A stretch of DNA of 22,521 nucleotides. It comes from a virus. Location: the IMG/VR virus record IMGVR_UViG_3300033149_004693, positions 1 through 22,521 of that record. One strand, 5' to 3'. Below are positions 1 through 5,691 of the stretch, in pieces; the stretch's first letter is position 1; each line of letters opens with the position of its first letter. Made by a program: the position numbers and the translations under genes. The notes under the pieces are model-generated. The model was not told the DNA's origin. It searched no databases and saw nothing but the letters and a program-made list of their open reading frames with translations.

Positions 1-2
1 CT

Positions 3-155
3 GTGATAGACTGGAAGTGGATACTGCCTAATGACCTGAACCAAAGAACAAGAAGGAATCCTGTGATGGTTGAAATACTGAACAATCAAAAAGAACTGAA
101 AAGGATGATTAAGGAGATTGAAAATGAGAAAAAAATTAAAAACCAAATTAACTAA
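3..155 (+). CDS. Partial hypothetical protein, C-terminal end of a gene entering from the left
   Basis: The frame is open from base 3 to the TAA at 153-155 and encodes about 50 residues rich in Lys, Asn and Glu, ending in a charged, helix-prone stretch (LNNQKELKRMIKEIENEKK). It may begin upstream of the window; GTG at 3 and ATG at 66 are the in-frame starts visible. The family is not recognised. The segment encoding LNNQKELKRMIKEI is repeated exactly, in the same frame, at 462-503, so this tail has been duplicated downstream. It is probably the C-terminus of a small viral protein, but the short length keeps confidence low. Confidence 0.4.
   Translation: MIDWKWILPNDLNQRTRRNPVMVEILNNQKELKRMIKEIENEKKIKNQIN
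78..119 (+). repeat. 42-bp direct repeat, copy 1
   Basis: These 42 bases are identical to 462-503. Both copies are read in the same frame as LNNQKELKRMIKEI. Copy 1 is the 3' part of the partial gene at the left edge. The bases after it (114-144) also resemble 403-433, so the original duplication was probably longer. Confidence 0.95.
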
Positions 156-229
156 AAAAGAAAAAGAGAACAGACTTCACGATTATCTGCAAAAAGTGCG
201 GTGAGTTTAATGAGATGGAAAAAGTTTAG
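124..229 (+). pseudogene. Possible small zinc-knuckle ORF broken by a frameshift
   Basis: An ATG at 124 opens a 26-residue Lys-rich ORF ending at the TGA at 202-204. In the +1 frame over the same stretch lies a start-less piece reading [18 protein letters not shown] and ending at the TAG at 227-229, which has a CxxC zinc-knuckle look. A one-base slip in the A-rich run at about 154-167 would join the two into one short zinc protein of about 34 residues, like the other small CxxC proteins in this window. This could be genuine decay, an assembly error in a homopolymer, or chance. The family is not recognised. Confidence 0.25.
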
Positions 230-410
230 AAAGAAACCAATAATAGTAGAAGCATATCAAAACAAAGACAGGGACAAGGTAATTAATACCCTTGAAGGAC
301 AGATGATAGCAAAGAAAGGAGATTGGATAATAAAAGGCATCAATGGAGAGATATATCCCTGCAAACCTGACATATTCAAAAAAACTTATGAGGAAGTTCC
401 AAGAGATTGA
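210..410 (+). CDS. PGDYG-like small phage protein
   Basis: The product (66 residues) has the layout of a small protein widespread in tailed phages: an N-terminal [11 protein letters not shown] strand, then a [19 protein letters not shown] core and an IFKKTYE ending. The family is known for the motif PGDYG, here KGDWI; its function is unknown, and the fold is probably a small all-beta barrel. ATG at 210 is preferred to the in-frame GTG at 201 because GGTGA (200-204) lies 5 bases before the ATG. The gene sits between two copies of a 42-bp repeat (78-119 and 462-503), suggesting that it moved or was duplicated by recombination. The sequence just after its stop resembles the tail of the preceding gene in another frame. 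Confidence 0.7.
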   Translation: MRWKKFRKKPIIVEAYQNKDRDKVINTLEGQMIAKKGDWIIKGINGEIYPCKPDIFKKTYEEVPRD

Positions 411-461
411 AGTTGAGAAGAAATTAAAAAACTATAGGATAGAAGAAAAGAGCAGAGCTTG

Positions 462-503
462 CTGAACAATCAAAAAGAACTGAAAAGGATGATTAAGGAG
501 ATT
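462..503 (+). repeat. 42-bp direct repeat, copy 2, in a non-coding gene remnant
   Basis: This is an exact copy of 78-119. Here it lies between the PGDYG-like gene and the resolvase promoter. The frame matching copy 1 is closed by TAG at 435-437 upstream and TAA at 513-515 downstream; only a 19-codon ORF from TTG at 459 would be possible. It is best read as the remnant of a duplicated C-terminus, not as a gene. Confidence 0.9.
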
Positions 504-506
504 AAC

Positions 507-548
507 CGACAATAATATATAAACTTTATTAATTATTTTGACCATAAA
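507..548 (+). promoter_or_regulatory. Promoter of the Hjc-like gene with a YGACCATAAA element
   Basis: A TATA box (ATATATAAA, about 514-523) lies some 30 bases before the ATG at 554, which gives a leader of only a few bases, as is common in archaea. A perfect TGACCATAAA element (539-548) overlaps the expected transcription start. A degenerate copy, CGACAATAAT (507-516, 8 of 10 matches to CGACCATAAA), abuts the TATA box on its upstream side, the position the element takes at the queD and glycosyltransferase promoters. Confidence 0.6.
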
Positions 549-553
549 CAAAT

Positions 554-934
554 ATGCCTCGGAAGGGATACTCAGCCGAATACCTTGCCAAAAGAAAACT
601 CATAACAAGTTATGGAGAAGAGAATGTTATAAAAACTGCAAGTCAACGAGGTATCCCCGACTATATAATTCTGAACCCAATCATGGGTATTGAAGTAAAG
701 TCTTCCAGAAAGCCGAAGGTCTATATCCAATCCAGAGATATAAGACAATGGAGGGCAACTTCTAATTGGATGAAAAAAAAGAAAGCCCCTATTTTCTATT
801 GGATGGTAACCAAACAAAAAAACAAACTGAATATCAGTATCATTACCCATGATAGGTTCGGAAGAGAGTATATTGAACCCTACATCAAGAAGCATGGTGA
901 TGTTGGCTCGGTTAAGTATAAAGACAGGAGGTAA
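554..934 (+). CDS. Hjc-like Holliday junction resolvase / PD-(D/E)xK nuclease
   Basis: The 126-residue protein fits archaeal Hjc resolvases in length and motif order: an N-terminal helix with E9, then GIPD with D36, then GIEVKSS with E47 and K49, which is the E...D...ExK signature of the restriction-endonuclease-like fold. Such enzymes cut four-way DNA junctions during recombination and could debranch replicating viral DNA before packaging. A general VRR-NUC-type nuclease is the alternative. Transcription probably starts just before the ATG, from the TATA box at about 514-523; there is no Shine-Dalgarno site. The next gene follows after 3 bases. Catalytic residues appear intact. Confidence 0.75.
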   Translation: MPRKGYSAEYLAKRKLITSYGEENVIKTASQRGIPDYIILNPIMGIEVKSSRKPKVYIQSRDIRQWRATSNWMKKKKAPIFYWMVTKQKNKLNISIITHDRFGREYIEPYIKKHGDVGSVKYKDRR

Positions 935-937
935 GGT

Positions 938-1078
938 ATGATAACCAATAAGATATGTAAAGACTGTGGAATAGTTCCAGAAGACGCAAAAGGAAAATTC
1001 CTTTACGTAGTGATTGATGAAAGAAGGATACCCGTTGGTCTTTGCGAATCATGTTTAAATAAAAGATTAGGACGGTAA
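938..1078 (+). CDS. Tiny zinc-ribbon protein (46 aa)
   Basis: This short gene starts at ATG 938 with a perfect AGGAGGT site at 926-932 and ends at TAA 1076-1078. The product contains CKDC near the N-terminus and CESC near the C-terminus, spaced about 29 residues apart, with a VVIDERRIPVGL strand between; four cysteines would bind one zinc ion. It may bind nucleic acid or a partner protein. Family not recognised. It lies between the resolvase and the phosphoribosyltransferase in what looks like one transcription unit. The strong ribosome site and the paired cysteines make it a convincing gene despite its size. Confidence 0.75.
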   Translation: MITNKICKDCGIVPEDAKGKFLYVVIDERRIPVGLCESCLNKRLGR

Positions 1079-1083
1079 AGAAT

Positions 1084-1425
1084 TTGACCGAATACATTAG
1101 TTGGTATAAATTTGAACTCGGGATGAAAAAAATAGCTGAAGATATCAAAATCTCAGGAAAAGAATATACCGGAATCTATGGAATACCCAGAGGTGGTCTA
1201 ATCCCTGCGGTCAGGTTGAGTCATTTGCTCGGGATACCATTGACCACAATCTTAGATGAAGATACTCTTGTGGTTGATGATGTAGCTGACACTGGAGCTA
1301 CTCTTCTTGGATATGAAACATACGATAAGGCAACTCTTTACTGGAAGCCAGATTCAGAGATTAAACCCGAGTATTATGCCTTTACCACAAGGGAATGGGT
1401 CGTAATGCCGTGGGAAGAAAAATGA
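1084..1425 (+). CDS. Phosphoribosyltransferase, xanthine/hypoxanthine type
   Basis: The protein (113 residues) carries the PRPP-binding loop TLVVDDVADTGATL (residues 61-74) of type I phosphoribosyltransferases, preceded by GIYGIPRGGLIPAVRL (30-44) and ending in a VVMPWE tail typical of archaeal purine phosphoribosyltransferases. These enzymes transfer ribose-5-phosphate from PRPP to a base. Next to queD and queE, it could act in purine salvage or supply precursor for base modification; that is inference. The start is TTG at 1084; AGGACGG at about 1069-1075 precedes it, and the conserved N-terminal helix argues against the later ATG at 1123. It is somewhat shorter than cellular homologues, with a compact hood region. 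Confidence 0.75.
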   Translation: MTEYISWYKFELGMKKIAEDIKISGKEYTGIYGIPRGGLIPAVRLSHLLGIPLTTILDEDTLVVDDVADTGATLLGYETYDKATLYWKPDSEIKPEYYAFTTREWVVMPWEEK

Positions 1426-1453
1426 CCACAACTGACCATAAAACTTATATACC
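1423..1453 (+). promoter_or_regulatory. queD operon promoter: tandem 10-bp operator plus TATA box
   Basis: TGACCACAAC (1423-1432) and TGACCATAAA (1433-1442) are tandem at exactly 10 bp, one helical turn, and abut the TATA box CTTATATA (1444-1451). The distance from TATA to the ATG at 1475 (about 27 bp) predicts a leaderless mRNA. The same layout occurs at 19079-19107. The element could be bound by a viral activator or repressor, or form an extended BRE. The first unit begins at the stop codon of the preceding gene. Confidence 0.65.
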
Positions 1454-1474
1454 AGAACTATCATATACTTAACT

Positions 1475-1912
1475 ATGCACTCAGTAAGCGTCAAGGGACA
1501 TTTTTACTCAGCACACCTTCTGAATGGATACAAAGGAAAATGCAAGAACCTGCACGGACACAATTACTTAGTAGAGGTAATTCTACAAGGTAATGAACTC
1601 AATGATATAGGAATCCTTTTCGACTTCAGTAAATTGGAGCACGAACTTAACAAAATTCTAAATACATTAGACCATACAACAATACTGAAAGAATGTGAAG
1701 AAAATAAATCATTAATTGAAGTATTAAAATCAATGAAGTCACAGGTAATTCTATTTCATGACAATCCAACAGCAGAAAATTTAGCAAGGTATATATACAA
1801 AAAACTCAAGAAAAATTTCTTCGGAAATAAGAAAATAAAATCCATGCTCAGAAGTGTAAAGGTTTGGGAAACAAACGATTGTTTAGCTGAGTTTAAAGAG
1901 GAGGTGCAATAG
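1475..1912 (+). CDS. queD: QueD / 6-carboxy-5,6,7,8-tetrahydropterin synthase family
   Basis: A member of the 6-pyruvoyl-tetrahydropterin synthase fold, 145 residues, the usual length. The zinc ligands are H14, H27 and H29 (FYSAHLL and LHGHNY), with C23 as the likely catalytic cysteine in the conserved spacing; LDHT (about residue 65), PTAEN and the C-terminal VWET segment complete the active site. QueD turns dihydroneopterin triphosphate into 6-carboxytetrahydropterin, the step before QueE in preQ0 synthesis. The mRNA is probably leaderless. It heads a run of close genes (Alba, zinc ribbon, QueE and others). An archaeal PTPS with another pterin role is possible, but the nearby queE favours QueD. 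Confidence 0.85.
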   Translation: MHSVSVKGHFYSAHLLNGYKGKCKNLHGHNYLVEVILQGNELNDIGILFDFSKLEHELNKILNTLDHTTILKECEENKSLIEVLKSMKSQVILFHDNPTAENLARYIYKKLKKNFFGNKKIKSMLRSVKVWETNDCLAEFKEEVQ

Positions 1913-1913
1913 T

Positions 1914-2249
1914 ATGCCAAAGCAGGATGCAAACGATGGGATAATCTTCGTGAGCTACAAGGAAGACGAGAGAGGAAGGCAAATAAAACCAGCAATGTCA
2001 TACATAACCCCATTATTGATGCAATCAAGCAACAGAGATAAGGTGTTGATAAGAGCAAGAGGAAGAGCAATAAGCAAGGCAGTAGATGTCAGCCAGATAG
2101 CATTAAACAAATTCCTAAAGGGATGGGGAATGGGCAACATATCAGTAGGAACAGAAGAATATGAGAAGGAAGTCACAGAAAACAATCAAACTTCCAAAGT
2201 AAATGCTAAGATATCCTACATAGATATTGAACTCATTAAGAATAGGTGA
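1914..2249 (+). CDS. Alba-family DNA/RNA-binding protein
   Basis: The 111-residue product shows the Alba core: a SYITPLLMQ helix (29-37), then the diagnostic block VLIRARGRAISKAVDV (44-59), ALNKFL (63-68) and ISVGTEE (76-82), ending in a SYIDIELIK strand. Alba proteins are dimeric archaeal chromatin and RNA-binding proteins. A virus-encoded copy may coat viral DNA, bind RNA, or compete with host chromatin. GAGGAGGTG (1898-1906), 7 bases before the ATG, is a near-perfect ribosome site, and the gene follows queD by 1 base. The N-terminal extension of about 25 residues and the loop at 83-96 are longer than in small cellular Albas. Confidence 0.88.
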   Translation: MPKQDANDGIIFVSYKEDERGRQIKPAMSYITPLLMQSSNRDKVLIRARGRAISKAVDVSQIALNKFLKGWGMGNISVGTEEYEKEVTENNQTSKVNAKISYIDIELIKNR

Positions 2250-2256
2250 TATTAGT

Positions 2257-2454
2257 ATGGGACACCAAGGGTATTGCGTGAAGTGCAATCGAGGTAGGAA
2301 GAAAGGTGAGTGGAAACCTGTTGAGCTTGTAGACGAAAAAATAGAGACCAGAGAAAGATGGTCAAGGAAGCAGAGAGTCAAAATTAGATATAAACTGCTC
2401 AGGGGAAGATGCCCAAAATGCAATACACCAGTAACAGTAATTATTGGCAAATAA
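2257..2454 (+). CDS. Zinc-ribbon protein, DUF5679-like
   Basis: The product (65 residues from ATG 2257) starts MGHQGYCVKCN and ends RGRCPKCNTPVTVIIGK, with two CxxC knuckles about 40 residues apart and a very basic middle. The beginning and end match the plan of the short DUF5679 zinc ribbons found in viruses and archaea, but the middle is longer. ATG 2257 is preferred to the in-frame TTG 2227 because AGGTGAT (2244-2250) stands 6 bases before it and a TTG start would overlap the alba end. The function is unknown; nucleic-acid binding is plausible from the basic charge. Confidence 0.75.
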   Translation: MGHQGYCVKCNRGRKKGEWKPVELVDEKIETRERWSRKQRVKIRYKLLRGRCPKCNTPVTVIIGK

Positions 2455-2469
2455 TCAAGAAGTGATAAA

Positions 2470-3231
2470 ATGAAGGTATCAGACATTTTCCATAGTATTC
2501 AAGGTGAAGGAGTGACAGCAGGTTATCCAGCAATATTTATACGATTGGGTGGATGTAACCTTAGTTGTTGGTTCTGTGACACAAAATACACATGGCTATT
2601 CTCAAAGGAACAGGCAAATCATGTTAAGGAAGACATCAAGAGATTACAAGCACCAATACCAAGAGACCTAAAAGTATACAACCCAGACTTTGAACTGAAA
2701 GAGATGAAGCCCGAAGAAATAATAAAAAGGATAAACAAATTCAAATGTGATAGGCTCGTGGTAACAGGCGGAGAGCCAATGCTCCAACAGAGAGAACTCC
2801 TTGACTTGTTTGTCAAAATGAAGGACAATACTTCTGTTAAGTATATTGAAGTTGAGACAAATGGAACCATACTCCCTGATATTTTGATTAGAAAGCATGT
2901 ATCTCAATGGAATGTGTCACCCAAGATTAGCAGTTCAGGGAATAAAAAAGAACTATGGCTCAACCCCGATGTGCTGATATTTTTCTCACAGATACCTCAT
3001 AAGGCATGGTTCAAATTCGTGATAACCTCACAGAAGGATATGAAAGAAGTATTCAAATTAATCAGAGATTATAATTTGATGCCTGACAGGATAATACTCA
3101 TGCCAGAAGCTACTACCTCACAGGAACTCAAAGCGAAGTCACAATGGCTCATAAACATCTGCAAAAAACATAATTTTATATTTGGAAATAGAATACATGT
3201 GCAAGTTTGGGGGCAACAGCGGGGAATATGA
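2470..3231 (+). CDS. queE: QueE, 7-carboxy-7-deazaguanine synthase (radical SAM)
   Basis: QueE converts 6-carboxytetrahydropterin to 7-carboxy-7-deazaguanine, the radical SAM ring-contraction step of preQ0 synthesis. The 253-residue protein has IQGEG (10-14), the cluster motif C29-x3-C33-x2-C36 (GGCNLSCWFCDT) typical of QueE, TGGEP (99-103), ETNGT (129-133) and NVSPK (148-152). It includes an insertion at about 43-85 between the cluster loop and the next helix, seen in longer archaeal forms. It is the second pathway enzyme here after queD; QueC and the GTP cyclohydrolase are not in the window and may come from the host or from beyond the edge. Confidence 0.9.
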   Translation: MKVSDIFHSIQGEGVTAGYPAIFIRLGGCNLSCWFCDTKYTWLFSKEQANHVKEDIKRLQAPIPRDLKVYNPDFELKEMKPEEIIKRINKFKCDRLVVTGGEPMLQQRELLDLFVKMKDNTSVKYIEVETNGTILPDILIRKHVSQWNVSPKISSSGNKKELWLNPDVLIFFSQIPHKAWFKFVITSQKDMKEVFKLIRDYNLMPDRIILMPEATTSQELKAKSQWLINICKKHNFIFGNRIHVQVWGQQRGI

Positions 3232-3636
3232 ATGGCAGAGAACAGAAATGTAAAGGACGACCTCAGAAAAATAAAGAATTGGTTAAGAAAGCAAGAAGTG
3301 GACGAAGGAGAAGAAATCCCATCAAAAAGCAAGGAAAGAGTTTACAGTGCTATGGCAAGACAGATAAGACAAATCAAGCCATTACCCACAGGGAGTTGCC
3401 ATCTATGTGGGTTCTATACCGAGGACTTGATACCTATTCCATTAAGAATTTGTCCAAGATGTTTCAACAGGTTCACACGAAGAGGTGGAAACCAGAGGAT
3501 ACTAAACATTCAATTCGGAGCTTACTCATGTGATGTATGCAAATCACAGGCAATACATACTGTGACTATAAATCCATTGATATGTTATAGGTGCTTGAGA
3601 AGGATAGGGAAGGTGCATAGAATTGGAAGTAACTAA
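3232..3636 (+). CDS. Four-knuckle zinc-finger protein
   Basis: The 134-residue protein begins with a charged helical region (about 1-45), followed by four CxxC pairs: CHLC, CPRC, CDVC and CYRC. They would form two zinc sites in a double treble-clef or ribbon arrangement. Spacing and basic surroundings suggest nucleic-acid binding, but no family is recognised. The ATG directly follows the queE stop, so the two are likely translationally coupled. An overlapping frame from 3207 to 3533 lacks any such pattern and is a shadow. Confidence 0.75.
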   Translation: MAENRNVKDDLRKIKNWLRKQEVDEGEEIPSKSKERVYSAMARQIRQIKPLPTGSCHLCGFYTEDLIPIPLRICPRCFNRFTRRGGNQRILNIQFGAYSCDVCKSQAIHTVTINPLICYRCLRRIGKVHRIGSN

Positions 3637-3805
3637 ATTTGAACAGATAGAAGTGAACTTTGACCCAAAGAAAATAAGAGAAGCACTCGGTCTGGAAGAC
3701 GACTGGGAGCTCGTCTGGATAGACAAGATACCATCGGATTTCAAGAGGGAGACCAAGGGATTCAGGGTAACGTTAAGGAGAGTGCTGAAAAATGGAGATG
3801 TCTGA
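3623..3805 (+). CDS. Hypothetical 60-aa protein
   Basis: A small acidic-basic protein (EVTKFEQIEVNFDPKKIREA at its start, a DDWELVWID centre and a FRVTLRRVLKNGDV end). The start is TTG at 3623 with AAGGTG (3610-3615) 7 bases upstream, and the gene overlaps the preceding one by 14 bases. The family is not recognised. The alternating strand-helix-strand character suggests a folded domain. Its place immediately before the ParB-methylase gene suggests the same transcript. Confidence 0.6.
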   Translation: MEVTKFEQIEVNFDPKKIREALGLEDDWELVWIDKIPSDFKRETKGFRVTLRRVLKNGDV

Positions 3806-3836
3806 ATGTAGAAAAAATCAGGGAGGATATTGATTC

Positions 3837-5111
3837 ATGAAAATAATAAAGAAAAGACTCGGTGAACTGAAGAAGGCACCATATAATCCGAGAACAATAT
3901 CTAAATATGATATGGATAAACTCAGAACATCGATATCGAAGTTTGGATATGTGGAACCAATAGTTTGGAATAGACGAACAGGGAATGTAGTTGGCGGGAA
4001 TCAGAGACTGTTGGTATTAATGGAAACAATGAAATTAGAAGATGAAATAGATGTGGTAGAAGTAGACATGCCTTTAAGCAAGGAGAAGGCACTGAATATA
4101 GCATTGAATAGAATAAGCGGCGACTGGGACGAGGAGAAGCTGTCGGAGGCGATACAGTCGATAATGGATGATGACAACGAGCTTATTAAACTTACTGGAA
4201 TGGATGACGAAGAAATAAGCAGATTAATAGACGCATATAAAGAAACAGAAGAGGATGACTTCGATATAGAAAAATCAATGATGAAACCAAAATATAAAAT
4301 ACAAAAAGGAGATATATACCAGTTAGGACAGCATAGATTGATGTGTGGAGATGCTACGGATAGCCAAAATGTAGATAACTTAATGGGTAACGAAAAAGCG
4401 GATATGGTATTCACCGACCCTCCATATAATGTTAATTATAAATCAAAGTCCGGACATGGCTACAATACAGGAAAATATAAACATAAAAAAGTATTTGATG
4501 ATAATAAGAAAGAAGAAGATTATAAAAAATTCATATATGATATTGTCAATAACATAGTTAAATTCACAAAAGAAAAATGTCCAGTATATTTTTGGCTCGC
4601 AATAAGATATTCAAATATTGTTACACAAGCTTTCAAAGATAACAACTTTTCAGTGAATTCTTTCATAATATGGATAAAAGACCATCTTATAATGGGACAT
4701 GGAACATACCATAAATGTTATGAGTCAGCATTATATGGATGGAAAAACAAAAAAAGACCTTATGAAGCAAGAATATTAACATCTGGAGAAGTAGATTTAT
4801 GGGACCTAGATAAAAAAGATTTTGAAGAAAGATTGGATATGTGGAAAATAAGAAGAGATATATTTTCAGAATACAAACACCCAACACAAAAACCAGTAAA
4901 GCTTGCTGGAAGAGCTATAAAAAACAGCTCAAAAACAGGTGATATAATTCTTGACCTATTCGGTGGAAGCGGTTCAACCTTAATGGCTTGTGAACAGCTT
5001 AATAGAAAATGCTACATGATGGAATTAGACCCAATCTATTGCTCGGTCATAATTGAGCGATGGGAGGCTTATACGGGTAAAAAACACAGGAGGATTACGG
5101 TCAAAAATTAA
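3837..5111 (+). CDS. ParB-like nuclease domain fused to a DNA N6-adenine/N4-cytosine methyltransferase
   Basis: Residues about 5-95 are a ParB/sulfiredoxin-like domain: YNPR (16-19), then VVGGNQRLLV (51-60). A linker (95-150) leads to a class-beta amino methyltransferase: KGDIYQLGQHRLMCGD (157-172), catalytic motif IV DPPYN (194-198), HPTQKP (348-353), then the SAM-binding loop DLFGGSGST (373-381) and MELDP (395-399). DPPY favours N6-adenine. Such fusions are frequent in phages and are thought to modify viral DNA against host nucleases; the target site cannot be read from sequence. GGAGG (3822-3826) precedes the ATG. A GC-rich patch at about 4115-4165, in the linker, contrasts with the AT-rich methylase core and may mark a fusion joint. 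Confidence 0.9.
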   Translation: MKIIKKRLGELKKAPYNPRTISKYDMDKLRTSISKFGYVEPIVWNRRTGNVVGGNQRLLVLMETMKLEDEIDVVEVDMPLSKEKALNIALNRISGDWDEEKLSEAIQSIMDDDNELIKLTGMDDEEISRLIDAYKETEEDDFDIEKSMMKPKYKIQKGDIYQLGQHRLMCGDATDSQNVDNLMGNEKADMVFTDPPYNVNYKSKSGHGYNTGKYKHKKVFDDNKKEEDYKKFIYDIVNNIVKFTKEKCPVYFWLAIRYSNIVTQAFKDNNFSVNSFIIWIKDHLIMGHGTYHKCYESALYGWKNKKRPYEARILTSGEVDLWDLDKKDFEERLDMWKIRRDIFSEYKHPTQKPVKLAGRAIKNSSKTGDIILDLFGGSGSTLMACEQLNRKCYMMELDPIYCSVIIERWEAYTGKKHRRITVKN

Positions 5112-5214
5112 AAAATTTAGATTTTAATATTTAGATTCGGGAATCAATACTATATTAATTAGATTAAAAAAATTCATGTATTTGCGATAAAAAATTCATG
5201 ATGGGGGAATTACA
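5112..5214 (+). promoter_or_regulatory. Terminase promoter region with paired repeats
   Basis: This 103-bp gap contains a TATA-like CTATATTAAT (5150-5159) that would start transcription near 5180. The 12-bp sequence AAAAAATTCATG occurs at 5167-5178 and again at 5189-5200, 22 bp apart (two helical turns), on either side of that start, a layout suited to an operator. TTTAGATT also occurs twice, at 5116-5123 and 5130-5137. GGGGGA (5203-5208) is a weak ribosome site for the small terminase. Confidence 0.45.
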
Positions 5215-5691
5215 ATGGCGAGTCGGAGAGAAGTCGAAAAGAGAATATCTATTGTGAAGCGGTCACTAATTATGGGAATACCCCTGACTCAGATAGCCGA
5301 GGAACTCGGAATTTCTACGAGGCAGGTTGCCAATTATGCGAAGAAGATAAGGCAGGAATCGGGAGATGACTTCAAGAACATAAACATCGAGAACGAGATT
5401 ACGGATTTTCTTTTCAAGAACACCCAGCTCATAAATGAGGCTATGAAGCTATTCCACAAGTCGAGGCACGACCCATCAAAGGTCGGGGCGTTGAAGCTGG
5501 CGGGAGACAGACTCGACAGAAGGTTAGAAGTTCTTCAGAACTTAAACATCATAGGTACACAGTCTACTGGGAATCTCTTAGCAGATGAGATTGCTGAATA
5601 TGATAAGGTCTATGCTTACCTCATGGATAAACAGATGAGTGATAATCGTGTCCAAAAATCTACAACCGTCCCAGTTAGCAGAAAAACATAA
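5215..5691 (+). CDS. terS: Terminase small subunit
   Basis: The 158-residue protein has an N-terminal helix-turn-helix (residues 8-45: IVKRSLIMGIPLTQIAEELG then STRQVANYAKKI), a helical oligomerisation region (about 50-115, rich in Leu and charged residues), and a polar tail. This is the usual design of small terminases, which recognise the viral packaging site and regulate the large subunit. Identification rests on the HTH plus its position directly before the large subunit, which it overlaps by 53 bases. The family-level match is loose, so another HTH regulator is not excluded. Confidence 0.75.
   Translation: MASRREVEKRISIVKRSLIMGIPLTQIAEELGISTRQVANYAKKIRQESGDDFKNINIENEITDFLFKNTQLINEAMKLFHKSRHDPSKVGALKLAGDRLDRRLEVLQNLNIIGTQSTGNLLADEIAEYDKVYAYLMDKQMSDNRVQKSTTVPVSRKT

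Noticed and set aside
201-212. GTG at 201 as start of the PGDYG-like gene
   Set aside because: It is part of the GGTGA ribosome site; ATG at 210 has correct spacing and matches the family N-terminus.
3207-3533. Plus-strand open frame overlapping the four-knuckle zinc gene
   Set aside because: It has no paired Cys or family signs, overlaps the queE end and is explained by the gene at 3232-3636, whose four CxxC pairs are convincing.
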